A DNA stretch of 64,000 nt, taken from assembly GCA_026745465.1 (NCBI GenBank), contig JACYXH010000813.1, positions 124,001 to 188,000 of the forward strand. Reading direction: 5' to 3'. The position numbers were made by a program, and so were the translations under genes. The notes below the pieces were generated by a model. It was not told where the DNA came from, ran no database searches, and saw nothing but the letters and a program-made list of their open reading frames with translations. Below are positions 12,386 to 25,900 of the stretch, piece after piece. How positions within the stretch are numbered: the first letter of the stretch is position 1; each line of letters opens with the position of its first letter. This DNA comes from Lota lota (taxonomy: Eukaryota > Chordata > Actinopteri > Gadiformes > Lotidae).

Positions 12386-12456
<71 letters not shown>

Positions 12457-13821
12457 GGCTTGAAGAACCAGGTGCAGGTGAAACTGAACATCGTCAGCTG
12501 TCCTCCTGTGACCATGGTCCTAATTAAGCGACCAGACCTCAAATACCAGCTGGGCTTCAGTGTGCAGAATGGCATTGTGAGTACACATGTCAAGCCATGC
12601 CCACATTCACCATAAAGCTTTATTTAACAGATACAAGCAACAAAAAGCATTACCAAACAGCTTAAAGCATAACAAAGCTTTAAGCTGCTTTAACAGTTTC
12701 AAGCAACACAAAGCTTTCTTTAACAGACTAGTAACAGTTTTGATATACAAAACTTAATTTAAAACATATTAATAACACTCTTAAGCAACAAATATCTTTA
12801 TTTAATAGATACATAACACTTCTTAGCAACAAAGAGTCTTGGTTACCAGATTGATAAGAACATTTCAAGCAACACAAGCTTTATTTAGCAGATAAATGGC
12901 AGTTTCAACCAACACAGAGCTTTATTTTGAACAGAGGACAGTTTCAATTATCATTGAACCTTTAATGAACAGGAGCAGAAGTGTTATTAACATAGATTAT
13001 GCTAACCTAATCCTCATATTAACAAAGACCGTCTAGCTTTCTATCACTCAATATTCTTTAAATGCTGTCCATTTATCCTTTCACCCATCCATCCATCCAT
13101 CCATCCATCCAACCATCCAGTCTATTGCAAGATGGACAATAGTTGATAGAAAGAAAAACAATGCCAATACAGGTATCTTTAAATGTTCTCCCCCGTGCAC
13201 GGGATGGCTCTGGACACACTTACTGTAAGTACGATGGTCTACAATAATGAAACATATAATGTTAACTCAACTGCCTGTAATGTTTACGCATATTGTTTAA
13301 TTTACATTTACATTGCTGCTACTCCTATTGTGTATGTAGATACATTTTCCTTTTTAAATTTTAACTTGGCAAAATAAAATCTATTCCTGTCCTGTACTTT
13401 CTGCACGAGATACCCATATTTCGGATCAACCCCAGTCATTGCAAGAAACGTATTGCAGGGTAAAGGACACAAGCACCAATCCACGCCAGATAGTAATCAG
13501 GAGCCCCCATCCACGAGAGATAAAAAATAAGTGAGATGAAATGGCCAGTGTGCCCACAAAGGCAACGGCGAAGTCTGAGATCTGAAGAACCACCATCCAC
13601 CCCAGCTTTGGCAGATAGAAGCATTAGTCATGATGGCACCAATGTGAAATGTAACTGTGTTACGTCTGTATAAAATATATATAAAATGTATCTTGAACAA
13701 AACAATACATTTTACAATGGGCTATAATAGAAAACTAAATCCAATAAGTCTGTGTGTTGTGTCAGACACACATCACCATAGGCGTAGACTGGAGTTCTCA
13801 ACTGCTTGATTTCTTCTTCTT

Positions 13822-13908
<87 letters not shown>

Positions 13909-16900
13909 TATAATTATAATAGGCCTACCAGTAATGCATTGTCCCTCAAACAAATATGTCTCTCACATTTTACAATATAGCCCTTCAAACGTACTAACTG
14001 TGTGTCCTTGTGTCGGACACACATCGCCATATGCGCAGAGTGGAGTTCTCCACTGCGTGAATCGAATTTATTTGTTCTTTATTATAATTATATAATAATA
14101 CAAATTAATGTCATTGTTGTCAATATTGTTATATCTTACCTTATCTACTACTAAACAATGCAGTCCTTTCCTTGTGTAACCCCTCAAAAGAAAACCACTA
14201 CAGCCGAAATGGCTGGGGTATCTACTAAACACGGTAGGCCTAAATAGGCAGCATCGTGTGATTCATAGTTCTGATCCTAATTGATTGATAATTACATAGA
14301 TACATCTTCAAAATGCAAAAAAGCAGCTTTAGATTAAACTAATTTCTGTCTTTCTATGGTTTTAGCTAGCCATGTCTTTTCAAAACGTAAAAATTTGCTA
14401 GCTATCTATGAAATATCAGTCTATATGCCAACACCCCCACTTGCTCTTATACTGTACAAGTCGTATTCAACCTAGCTTTATCAACATATTTAGCAGTTAT
14501 ACATCTTACAAATGTCAGTTTATATTCCAAACATATAACCCAAGAATTTTTCATTTTTGAACTTCGTTACAGGTTTAGTCAAAACATCTGCAACCATGTC
14601 TGCCGTTGGACAATATTCAATACTTATTTTACCATCACTGAGTGCAGATCGAATGAAATAATATCTGATGTCGACATGTTTACATCTCTGACATACCAAA
14701 CCTTTCCAGTATCTTGGTTATGTACCTTGTTTGGTTCATCTTTATTTTCCCTTCACTTTGTGTAAAATCAATGCCTAGGAAATGTCTAAGCCTCTCATCT
14801 GAATTGTTTTGGACCGTATAGACCCACCTGCCCCCCACTGCATTTTTACCCTCTGGCAGGGTGGTCAAAGTGAATGTATCATTTTCCCTAAGGGAATCCA
14901 TCTCCTCCTTCATAGCAGTAGCCCAAATCTCTGATTTTGGTGAAATCATTGCTTCTTTGAAGGTTTGTGGTGCATTGCACATTACTCTGTAGCAGTAGTC
15001 AACACTATGTGGTATCTGGTCATCACACTTCACTTTACACTCATAGTCTTTTAAGTACTGGGGTTTCTTCCTCGCTCTGTCTGGATAGCGTGGACTCTGA
15101 CTATCTGAAGTCTCGATTTGCACATCTTGTGTTTCTTCGGAATTTTGATCTGCCATCTTGGCTTTTGGCATGGGGGATTCAAATCTCTTCCCATGAAGAT
15201 CATCACTCATTTCCAAATCTGTCTGAGTTTTGCGTTCGACTATACCTTTTGTAAAGAACTTGACTAATCCGTTTTTAAGAACTTTTCCAGTGTCTGGGTA
15301 GTAGACTAGGTATGCTGGACTATTTTTATCATACCCAACAAAAATACCCTTGTCACATCTTGAGTCCAACTTTTTCTTGTTTTGTCTGTATGCATAGCAA
15401 ACAGATCCAAATTCTTTCATCTTTAAAAGATCAGGCTTTCTCCCAGTAAACATGTAGTATGGAGTCTGTCCTACACGCTTATTGTAACAGCTATTGCGAA
15501 TTACTGCAGCAGTCATTACAGCATATGTCCACAACTTCTTTGGTAGGTAGCATGCATCTTGCCATTTCAAACAGTGTTCTCCAATTTCTCTCAGCGGTCC
15601 CATTTTGATGGGGAGCTGAAGTTTCATGTCTTATGGCATTCTTACTGAGCAGTGACTGGAACTCTTTTGCTGTGAACTCTGTGCCATTATCTGACCTGAC
15701 ACACTTTATTTTCCCATAAGGGGCCACATCAGCAATACACTTCTCAGTAGCTTTTACAGTATCACTCTTTGCTTTTAGGAAATACACAAAAACTACCCCT
15801 GAATAATCATCCGTAAATGCTAGAGTGTATCTGAACCCATCTTTTTCCTCTGGCTCAATAGGGCCAGCCAAATCAGTGTGCACAAGCTCAAGAGCCACTT
15901 TTGCCTTTTCATCAGGCTCTCTGTTTCTGCTCTGAACAAATTTTCCCTGTGTGCAGATGTCACAGTTGAAGGTAGATTTATCAATCTTACCTGTGGTTTT
16001 CATTCCCTCTGTCACATTTTCTAACTTTGACACATCCTCAAAATTACAGTGGCCAAGAATTATGTGCCATGTGTGAATATCATAGCACCCATGACATCCA
16101 TCATCATTTTCATCACTTACAGTGTTAAGATAGTACAGTCTATCGTACTCCTTGATGTCAAAAGTGGTACCGTTCTTGTGGATGAGCTTGTTACACCCCT
16201 GTCGAAAGTTGACTGAAGCTCCGTTGGCTGTCACTGCTTTAACAGAGAAAATGTCCTGTGGAAAAGACGGCACGTACAGCGCCTTCGTCAGCGTTGTTTT
16301 CACCCGACGACCTGTGTTGTCTCTCAGGTAAACCTCTGCTGCACCTCTCCTCTCCGCGACACCATTCGTTCTTGTTCCGTCAGCCAGCTCCACGGAATGT
16401 TTTTCCGGTTTGAAAGTCTCGTCAAACTCCTTCAACTTCCCGATGTCCATGACTATATGTGACGTTGCTCCCGTATCAACCATCAACCCTTTCTCTTTCA
16501 GTCCACAAACCTGATACTCACTTATTCTGAATGCAAATGTGTGGCCTTCAGCATCTGTTGCTTGTTTCACATTGTCTCTTCTTTTTCGTCTGCAATTTGC
16601 GTCAGTATGAGCTCTTGCAAAAACTACACCACTGTCTCCGTTCTCTGCGCTCTCCAGTAACGTTACATTCCCGGGGCCTTGTGCCCTTTCTGGCCACAGT
16701 TGAAGTAGGTTATCTCGGTCCCTTTATCTCTTCCTCTTGGCCAGCTAACTTTAATGTTACTTGCCTTCATCACGTTGTCATCAGTGGAAATGGCGCTAAA
16801 CTTCTCGTTGCGTTCATAGCTCCTCAACTTGGTTTTGAACTTGCCAAAAGATGTCGGCTCCTCACTCTGCGTTATGTGGATGGCAAACGGCTTAAATGAT

Positions 16901-19900
16901 TCGGGCAAACCGTTCAGAATCATTGCAATCAACAGCCCGTCACTTAAAGTCTCTTCAGCATTCCTCAGTGCTGTCATAGCCGTCTCAGACCGAATGATAT
17001 AGTCTGTAACACTTTCGTCAGCGGCTTTCTGAAGAGAAGTTAGCTCAGTGTAGAGGCTAATCACACGTGGCTTCCCTTTACCTGCATTTTGTTCCCTCAA
17101 TATCTTCAAAGCTTTTCTCCCATCATCTGCTGCTTCCCTCATTATCAGGGAAAGACTTTTATCATCCACAACCTGTATCAATTCGGCGTAGGCTTCTTCA
17201 TTTTTCTCTTCATCTTCTTCATCTTCATCCACGCTCAATATGGCGGCCTTTAGCCCTAGCAAACGCAAGTGCCCCAAAAACTTCGTCTCCCATAAACTCA
17301 TAGTTTTTTTCATCTCCGTCGAAACATAATATATTCCATCGGCTTCCATGTTCCCTTCTGGGCCCATAACCTGTTGGGTTTGTCATCTTCAGGACAGGAA
17401 TACCGGTTTACTTAACGAAAGAATAAACACACATATTCATCGTTGGTGTTTTAACGCTGCTCAGACGGAGCTTCACCATCCACACACACCGTAGCGTTAT
17501 ACTATGTGTCTGGGAAGCCTAACCCTCGGACGTGGGTATTAAATAAATCTCTGCTCACACGGAGCTTCACCATCCACACACACCGTGGTGTTATACAATA
17601 AGTGTCCGAAAAGCCCAACTTTATCGTCCCCTCGGTTCTCTGTCCACACAAACCGAGCCGCCGGTGCCCCTTGGTCGTGACATCTGACTATCTCGGAAAA
17701 GGTAGGCTGATGTCACGAAAAGAACGCCACCTGCCTTGGCAGCAGAGTGGCACGTTCACGTAGTGTTTTGGGGAGAATGGCAAAAACATAGGATTTTACC
17801 CCTTTTTTCTCTAAATTGGGGACTTATTTCAGTAACAGTGATAAAATGGCATAGATTACAATGTTGATGATCATAGAAGACAAGTGACCACGTTTAAAAC
17901 TAAAAAAAAAAGTGGTTTTGGGGTCACTGGCTCTTAAAATATTTATTTTAACTTTTTAATATTTCTGAAATAAATGTGGCATTAAATAAATAAATAAATG
18001 TGGCATTACATTTTTTCCTTCTTAAAAACGTCCTTTTTAAAATAAAAACGTATTTATTTATTTCAATATATTGACTAATTTAGTTATTTTTATTTATTTA
18101 TAAATTGATTGCCTCATTTATTTATTTTTAAGCCTTATTTATCTATTTATTTATTTAATTTAGACTCAAATGGCATTCCATAATGGAGGCCGTCGGTGAG
18201 AGAAATCACTCGGATTGGCTGTTCAGCTTAAGCAAATCAATACACGAGAAGAGAAGCGGAAGTGAGCAAAGTGATTTGTCAAGAGAGCACGCAAGAAAAG
18301 ATTGTCTAATGTTTTCACTTCCTCTCATCTGATCCTTCATCATTTTCACATATTCTCGATTTGAAGTAGCTAAATAACGAAACCGTCTGAGCGAGAGTGG
18401 TGTGAAACGGTAGGCAAACACTGCTTTGTTTCATGTTTGTATATATCCGCAGTCCTAGGTCTTCCGGTGTCCCTTTTTGAAAGACGAATACAGACTTCCA
18501 CCACCTGCTGGTAGGGAGAGTTATTTCCTCTCACGCAGGCGCAGAACCTCAGTGCTACTTGGCCGTTGGCTGTAGTCTTTGTAGTGTGTTCAAGTGCCAC
18601 GTTTTGGCCAAGACACAGATGATGCGAGGCAACGCAATAATCGATAGTTATGTTATTATAACTCTAGTTCTATGATTGTAGGCCTAGCCGTCTAGGCTTC
18701 ACCTTATGGGCTTGTCCCGTGCACTCACTCGCGTGCACTGAACATTTTCAGCAATGCACCAATCAACATGGGCACCGCCCACACCGCGCACAGCTGTGTT
18801 CGTCCTCCCAGCTATTCTTTCAGCATTTGGAGGGTAGAGCAGGTGAGAAACTAGATGGCTACACCTACAATCATAGTAACTATCGTTCTATTTCATGTAG
18901 GCTACGCCGTCTAAGCACCTTATGGGCTAAGGTGAAGCTGCGAGCGGAGCCCGATAAATGTACTCCTGCTGGACCCAAGTCACAAAAATAAAGACCTAAG
19001 TAACAGGACACATAAGACTCAAATAGCCGAAGATGTGCAAAACACAACAGCTAAATAAGAACCCTTAATTCTCTTAAGAACATGCAAACGATGATCAAGA
19101 GAATAGAGTGAGTCTGTAACTCTGACTCAACCCGTATTTCATAGAACATGAAAAGAGGAATGCAGAGTAAAAAGGCCTCTCCTACGTCCGCTACCATAGG
19201 AGCGGGGCTAGGGAGAAAACCAAGCTACCAATAGCAACGAGCAACAAGGCCCTTCCTACATACACTCAAAAAGAGGCGGCAGGAGGAACCTGTTGTGAAA
19301 TGTTAAATAATAGAGGACAGGATATTAAAACACCGGTTACGAACCGTAATCAAAGCAATAATAACCGGTCACTCCTGAGCTCAGTGCCCACGCTGGAACA
19401 CCACCTGGTGACAGCCGAGAGAGAAAGAAGCTGAGCGACATCAAGAGCGTAACAGGCTCTGAGCGACAAACCAATATCTAATTCGTAGAGAGGGAGCCCG
19501 ACTCCAACACAGAGTGGCCGAATGAGCCCCTGGACATGTCCAACATATAAAAACAAATAAAAGGACCGGGTGAAGACCATGACGCAGCCGCGCAAATGTC
19601 TTCTACCGAAATCCCCTTGAATAGGGCAGACGAAGCGGCCACCCCTCGTGCAGAGTGAGCTCTAACACCCAAAGGTGATGCTAAGCCCTGCAGAGTGTAG
19701 GCTAAGCAGACACCCTCACATATCCAGTGGGACAGACGCTGTTTAGAAAGAGCGCGGCCCTTGGCAGCGTCGCTATAACACATAAACTGTTGTGTGAAAC
19801 GAAACGCAGCTGAGCGTTTCACGTACATAGCCAATGCCCGCACCGGGCACAGTAGATGCAACTCCGCCTCCGCTTCACTAGTATGAGGCGGGGGTTGAAA

Positions 19901-22900
19901 AGCATTAAGCACAATATCCCTCGACCGAAAATAACTGAATATGTTCATGGGGAGGAACGCAGGATTGGGTTTAAGCAGCGCGAAGAAGCTGTCCTCGTTC
20001 AATAACAAGCAGCTCGGGCTGACAGACAGCGCGGCCAACTCACCGACACGTTTGGCAGAAACCAAAGCCAATAAGAACGCTGTTTTAAAGGAAAGGACAT
20101 CAAAAGGGGCTTGAGACAGAGGCTCGAAAGGGTCCTTGTATAAACCACGCAACACGATGGGAAGATCCCAATGCAGTGTAAGCACACGAGAAACAGGTTT
20201 AACATGCCTAAACCCACGCAAGAATCTCTTGACCAGTGGGTGACTGAAAACCGGTTTCCCGTCATATCATGCGTGGCCAGCCGAAACGGCTGCCGCATAG
20301 ACTTTGATAGTGGAGAAAGCCAAACCTTTCTCCAACAAACACTGAAGGAACCCAAGCACGCTTCCCACCTCACAGAGAGATGGGACAACGTGGTTGAAGT
20401 CACACCACGTAGAGAAAGCGCCCCACTTCGCCACGTAAAGGGAGGAAGTGAAAGGGGCGCGAGCACTCTGAATAGTGTTGATAACTGCTGCTGGCAGACC
20501 TCTGCCTAGTAGAATCAACCTCTCAGAAGCCAAACCAACAACTGACACGCCACATCGGGCGGGTGGTGCACCGTCCCGTGTGCCTGTGAAAGCGCGTCCG
20601 GTGTGATCGGTACCGGCCACGGCTCCGTGCAAGAGAGCGCCACTAGGTCTGGGAATCACAGAGCTGAGCGGTTCTCCGGGGCCACTAGAATGAGGGACAA
20701 TCCCCCCTGCCTGACCCGCTCCAGGAGAGCATATAAGAGAGCCCATTGCCACAGTGCGTACGCCATCGCGTCCACCCCCAACGGGGGAAGATCCTGGGGG
20801 CTGAGAGAGAACCATAGACTGCAGTGGGTGTTCTCTCTGGACGCAAAAAGGTCCACCTGAGCCATCCCGAACCTCTGCCAGATGAGTCTGACAATGTCGG
20901 GATGTAACCGCCATTCGTCTCGGCGGGGACCGCCGCGAGACATGAGGTCCACCCCAAAGTTCAGGGTGCCCGCGATATGCAGGGCTCTCAGGCTGAGCAG
21001 ATTCTGATGAGCCTACAGCCAGAGTTCGACTGCTGCTTGGTGGAGAGCAACGGAGCGCACTCCCCCTTGTTTGTTTATGTAAGCCGCCGCTGACACGCTG
21101 TCTGTTCTTATCAGAACGTGGCGGCCGTGCGCCAGGTGAGAGAAATGTACAAGCACTTTCCTCACCGTGGTGAGCTCCAGCACATTTATGTGTGGAGTGG
21201 GGAGCGTCGGCCACTCGCCTCCGACCGAGTGGGAAAGGCACGTTCCTCCCCAACCCGTCAATGAGGCGTCCATGAAGACCACCATGTGAGACGTGACTCT
21301 GTCTAGGGGAACTCCTCTGAGAAGAGCCGGGGGACACCCCCAATATTCCAGGTCTGGCGACACCGAGCGGGGTATGGACAGTACCCTGCGCTTGTGTCAC
21401 CTGGGATCCAGTCTCTGGCGAGCAAACCACTGCTGCAGTCTGCACATATAGAGCAGACCCAGGGTCACCACAGGGTGAGCAGCTGCCATCAGTCCCAACA
21501 GGTGCATGATGGACAGTGCGGTCACGCTCCCGCAAACGTGAAAACGGGAGAGTGCCAACAGGACGGCATCTCGCCGAGGAGGTGAGAGCATTGCAGTGAA
21601 CGTGACGGAGTCTAGGCAAAGCCCCAAGTAGACTAGCTGTCGGCTGGGGAGCGGGGAGCCCTTCACCCAGTTGATGGCGAAACCCAACAAGGAGAGATGA
21701 TTTATCACCGTCATGGTGTCTCTTCTCGCAGCTTCTTCTCAGTCGCTCAGAATCAGTAGGTCGTCGAGGTAAAAAAGAAAAAAATCCTTGACGCCAGGGA
21801 GTAACCGAACAGCAGGCACTGGTACTCGTACACCACGCCCATAAAATGTCTTGTGAGCCTGGAGAATGGGGACGTGGAAGTAAGCATCCTTGAGATCCAG
21901 GGATGTGAACCAGTCTCCTTCTCTCACACACCGGAGCAACACTCTGGTGGTGAGCATCCTGAATTTCCTCACGGCAACAAATTTGTTGAAGACGCGAAGA
22001 TCCAGAATGGGTCTCATCTCCCCTGACTTCTTGGGACCAGGAAGTAGCGGGAGTAAAACCCTAGGTGTGACTCGGGGGGGGGGGGGGGGGGTTCGCATGT
22101 GAACCAAGGGGGGCGTTCCTCGAAAGGAAGGGGGGGGGGACCCCTGCGAGCGGGAAACCCGCTGCAATAGGCACACCCCACTTTCTGCTGGTCCAACTGC
22201 ACCCGCCGGCCTGGTAGGAGGAGCCCGTGAGAATCTGTCCGAACCGGGAACAATTCTCACAGACGTACTGAAGGTGGGAGAGAACCTCCGCAAACCAAGG
22301 TCCAAAAAGCCAGACCGCGGCTGATGGACCCTGGATCAGTCCCGCCCTTTCAGAGGAGACAGAGGAGCGCTGCCAAGGGAGGTTCCAGGCAAGGTATCCC
22401 CCTCGCCTGTGAGATGGACCACACCTCCACCCTGGTGAAATCGGTGAATGCCTTCACCGGTGCCTTCAGGGAGGACGGGTCCCCAGCCACCGCGGTAAGA
22501 TACCGCTGGACGGGTGGGAACAGAGGGAAGAGGGTAGGCCGTCTGGAGGACGAAGGAGGTCTAAAGTAGTCCCCTTGCATATCATCCAGTTCTGGGGCGG
22601 GCGGAGGAGGTGGCATGGCGATGCCCTTGATGGCCGCTGCCTCGCCCATGATCTCGCCGAACAGGTCGGCAAAATGGTGCGGCTTCTCCGGGGGCAAAAC
22701 CCCCGAAGGCCGTGAAGATGTCCTCGACAGGAGTCAACATCGAGGTCGTAGTCCTCGTTTTCCTCCGGTGCCGCCACGGCATCGAAAATATCGATGGTGT
22801 CCGCAAGCTCCACCGAAGGGGAAAAGAAGCAAGGTGGTACGGGCAGCGCAGGAACCGGAGTCCGAAAAGGCTGCCATGGCGTGCTCTGCACTGAGGCAAT

Positions 22901-25900
22901 GGAAGCACGTAAGTGCCCGTCGTCCTGAGAGAGGATCGCCGGGCAAGAGGAGCAGAGAGGCCCTGAAAAGGGCCGTACCTCTGCCGGCTCCACTATGCTG
23001 CTGCCGACAGAAGTCTTCACAGTAGTTTACTTTGTTAATTAGTTCAGGCAAATGCTGAAAGAAAAGGGAGGACGAACACAGCTGTGCGCCGCGTTATACA
23101 CACTGTGGCATGGGAAATGTGGGCGATGCCCATGTTGATTGATGCATTGCTGAATATCTTCAGTGCACGCGAGTGCGTGCACGGGACAAGCCCATAAGGC
23201 GAAGCATAGACGGTGTAGCCTACATGAAATAGAACTCCCTTTGTCCTGGCTTTCTTTGACGTTGGTTCGGTGTGTCAGGGCCTTAACATCGAATGCACTG
23301 GTAGTCACAAGGTAGTCGCACTGTCAATTTTTTTTGCCCTGGCATAATGGTGCACATGCATACTTCTCGTCTGGGATTAATAAAGTACAAACTTATCTTA
23401 ATATAACATTTGAATATAGAAGTGTTAAGCTTAGCAAACAAAGCTGATTAATTGAATGTTATTTCTTTGTGTGAACATACAGATTTGTAGTTTGATGCGG
23501 GGCGGCATCGCGGAGAGAGGGGGGGTCCGCGTGGGACACCGCATCATCGAGATCAACAGTCAAAGTGTGGTTGCCACCGCCCATGAGAAGATCGTCCAGG
23601 CCCTCTCCAACTCAGTAGGAGAGGTTAGACACACACAGATACACATGCCTAAACCAGCCTTCTCTCCAACCTAAATGACAGAATAGGTAATTTGTCACGT
23701 TTTCCTACATCGGCTGGTCAAAGAAACCAGCAGAAACTAGCAGAAACCAGCAGAAACTCGACCGTCAGGTCGAGTTTCTGTCTGCAAGAAATGGTCCAAT
23801 GTTTAGAATTTAGTAGTATCTAGAGGTGAGGTTGCAGATTGCACCCAACAAGAATACCACCCCCTTCAACCATAGATTTCCAATCACTATGGTGGCCTGT
23901 GCTGGCCTGTATTGTGTAAGGTGTGTGTAGGACCTTAGTAAAGCTGATTTCATAGTGGATATTTGATATTCTGTGGATATTCTTTTAGAAAATATATATT
24001 TTCAATGGCATTTTAATGTATTTGAATGAATTATTAGAATATGAGAACATTGGTTAATAGTTTTGTCATCGGGGGACGATGAAGAACAATTGACATCCTT
24101 TGATTTTCTTTACTGAGATACTTTATTTTATGCAAATAAGTGCCAAAAGCTTTCCTATGTAATCCATGAGAGGTCCAACGTCCATTTTATTTCTGCCTTC
24201 AACTACAATTTACAGCAACAATTATGTCAAAGATATGCTTGAATTTACTGCAATAAAACAATGTTGAACATAAACTGTTCAACATTCTAATTTCAATAGG
24301 TCTAAAATATTTTAAGATGCAAGAGCTCTCAGAAAATGTGACCCACAGAGGTCAACCTAAATTTATTCTCCAATTTTAAACTTTGCATTTTTCTATATAT
24401 TTCTCTTTCGAAAATTGATAGTCATTTGTGAATATTGCAAATTTCAAAAGCTCTCAAACCATGTGAGTCACAGCAGAACCAACTTTAATGTCTTCTATGA
24501 AACATGGAGTTATGAAATAATGCACACCCATTTATCATAATCCCCCTCACTGCCATTCGCTACACTACTTTACACTTGAGATTAAAATGTCAGACTCCAT
24601 TATAATTGAATCCTCTAAATACATAGGATATTTTGGTGAAAGGACAGTTTTCACTAGGCTATATAAGCATGTGTGAGAGAGGGTTTAGCTTATCGGAACC
24701 TTACAGTATGACCCCACAGTGTGTGTAAATGTAAAGAGAGCCGTCTGGCCAGCGGTTGATTTTGATGTCCATGTCCGAGAAATAGTCAAGCTTATAACGC
24801 TCCAAGTTTTCCACTTAGCTGTTTCTGGCGGAATGCACAGAAATCACAAATTATAAAATATACCCTTCAGTAAGTTAACGAACACACGGTCGTTACAGTT
24901 GTTGATGTAGCGAAATAACAGTTAGAAGGTTAAAGCTCAAATATAAGATAACTACAAAATACTACTAATACTACTGACCACTGTGAAACGATGTTTTGGC
25001 ATGAACTTATGACTCAGTATCAGACTTGGGGTCAAAAAGGTACGGCTGAACTGAAGCCATTGATGCCGGCAATGTTTACAGCTGCTAGGGCCTCAGGGCG
25101 TGAGATTGCCGAAAAACACGCTAAGCGTTCCACCAATCACAACAGAGTGGGCCAGCTGACCAATCAGCTGACTGAGCTTTTCGGAATGGGGATCCTGAAG
25201 AGACAGGAACTAAAACCGAGCGTTTCTGACAAAAGGTGAAAGCGATTCTTCAGCAATGAACAGTGAAGGAATAGAAAGGTGTATTTTAACATTAAAGCAT
25301 GTAAATCTATTGTGGTTGTACCCCAAAACTAAATTAACCACAAAAATGCATAATATGAACCCTTTAACAAGATAATCATGACAAATTAGTACCCCTTTTA
25401 AGGTTTTTGAAGCTTAAATGCAATCAATAAACAACAGCCTAAATAGATTTTACACTAATACTATCAATATGTAATTAGCAGGTGACCTAGGGGTAAGGAC
25501 ACTTTGGAGAGAGTTAGAGACCTTGGGTCTGTTTCGTATGAAAGAGGGCCTCAAGGACATACAAGATTATTAATTTGCTGGCTCTATCACGACAGGACTT
25601 AATGCCCTCCCTCACCTAGAGATAAAATAAAACACTTCATCAATACGGGCACAGAAATACTTGGGAGTAAGTTACAGAGCAAAATGCCCATTTGCTTTTT
25701 TTATCTTGTAAGGGGAGTGTTGCGGGCCTCTTTTGACCTTTTGACCCGGAACTTGGAAAACTTGTCCACATGCCAGCTGTGATCACACACCTAAAGGAAT
25801 GAGTTTCTAACGCCATCCCGGAAATGGAGAACTTGAAACCGCCTATTTACTCTATTGTTGGTGGTCATGCCCATTTCGTGCCCTTTTGAGATGGCTAAAG

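Larger units (their letters stand above)
14528..17682 (-). mobile_element. Ty1/Copia-type LTR retrotransposon, internally deleted
   Basis: Minus strand order: LTR (about 17372-17682), a primer site matching an internal initiator-Met tRNA fragment, gag, protease, integrase, a truncated RT, and the end of RNase H ([20 protein letters not shown] to FLGYMFGI). Integrase before RT defines the Copia order. The RT core and most of RNase H are missing, and a 1-base frameshift lies within integrase. A left LTR was not recognised. It is antisense in an apba2 intron. Confidence 0.88.
18660..23240 (-). mobile_element. DIRS-type tyrosine-recombinase retrotransposon
   Basis: About 4.6 kb with inverted terminal segments: 18676-18840 is complementary to about 23055-23240 (shared CTTATGGGCTTGTCCCGTGC and CAGCTGTGTTCGTCCTCCC). 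A further block at about 18864-18930 pairs with the left end (CCTACAATCATAG against CTATGATTGTAGG), as the internal complementary region of DIRS elements does. Minus strand order: gag, RT, RNase H, tyrosine recombinase. No DDE integrase or protease is present. ORFs are interrupted. Exact ends are not certain. Confidence 0.87.

Noticed and set aside
20267-21931. 554-residue minus-strand open frame as a host protein
   Set aside because: Only its last part (the N-terminus of the DIRS tyrosine recombinase) has family character. The rest overlaps RT/RNase H in another frame and is an off-frame shadow in GC-rich DNA.
24991-25239. 82-codon plus-strand ORF as a gene
   Set aside because: No family resemblance, no splice or promoter context, and it lies inside an apba2 intron in repeat-like sequence.
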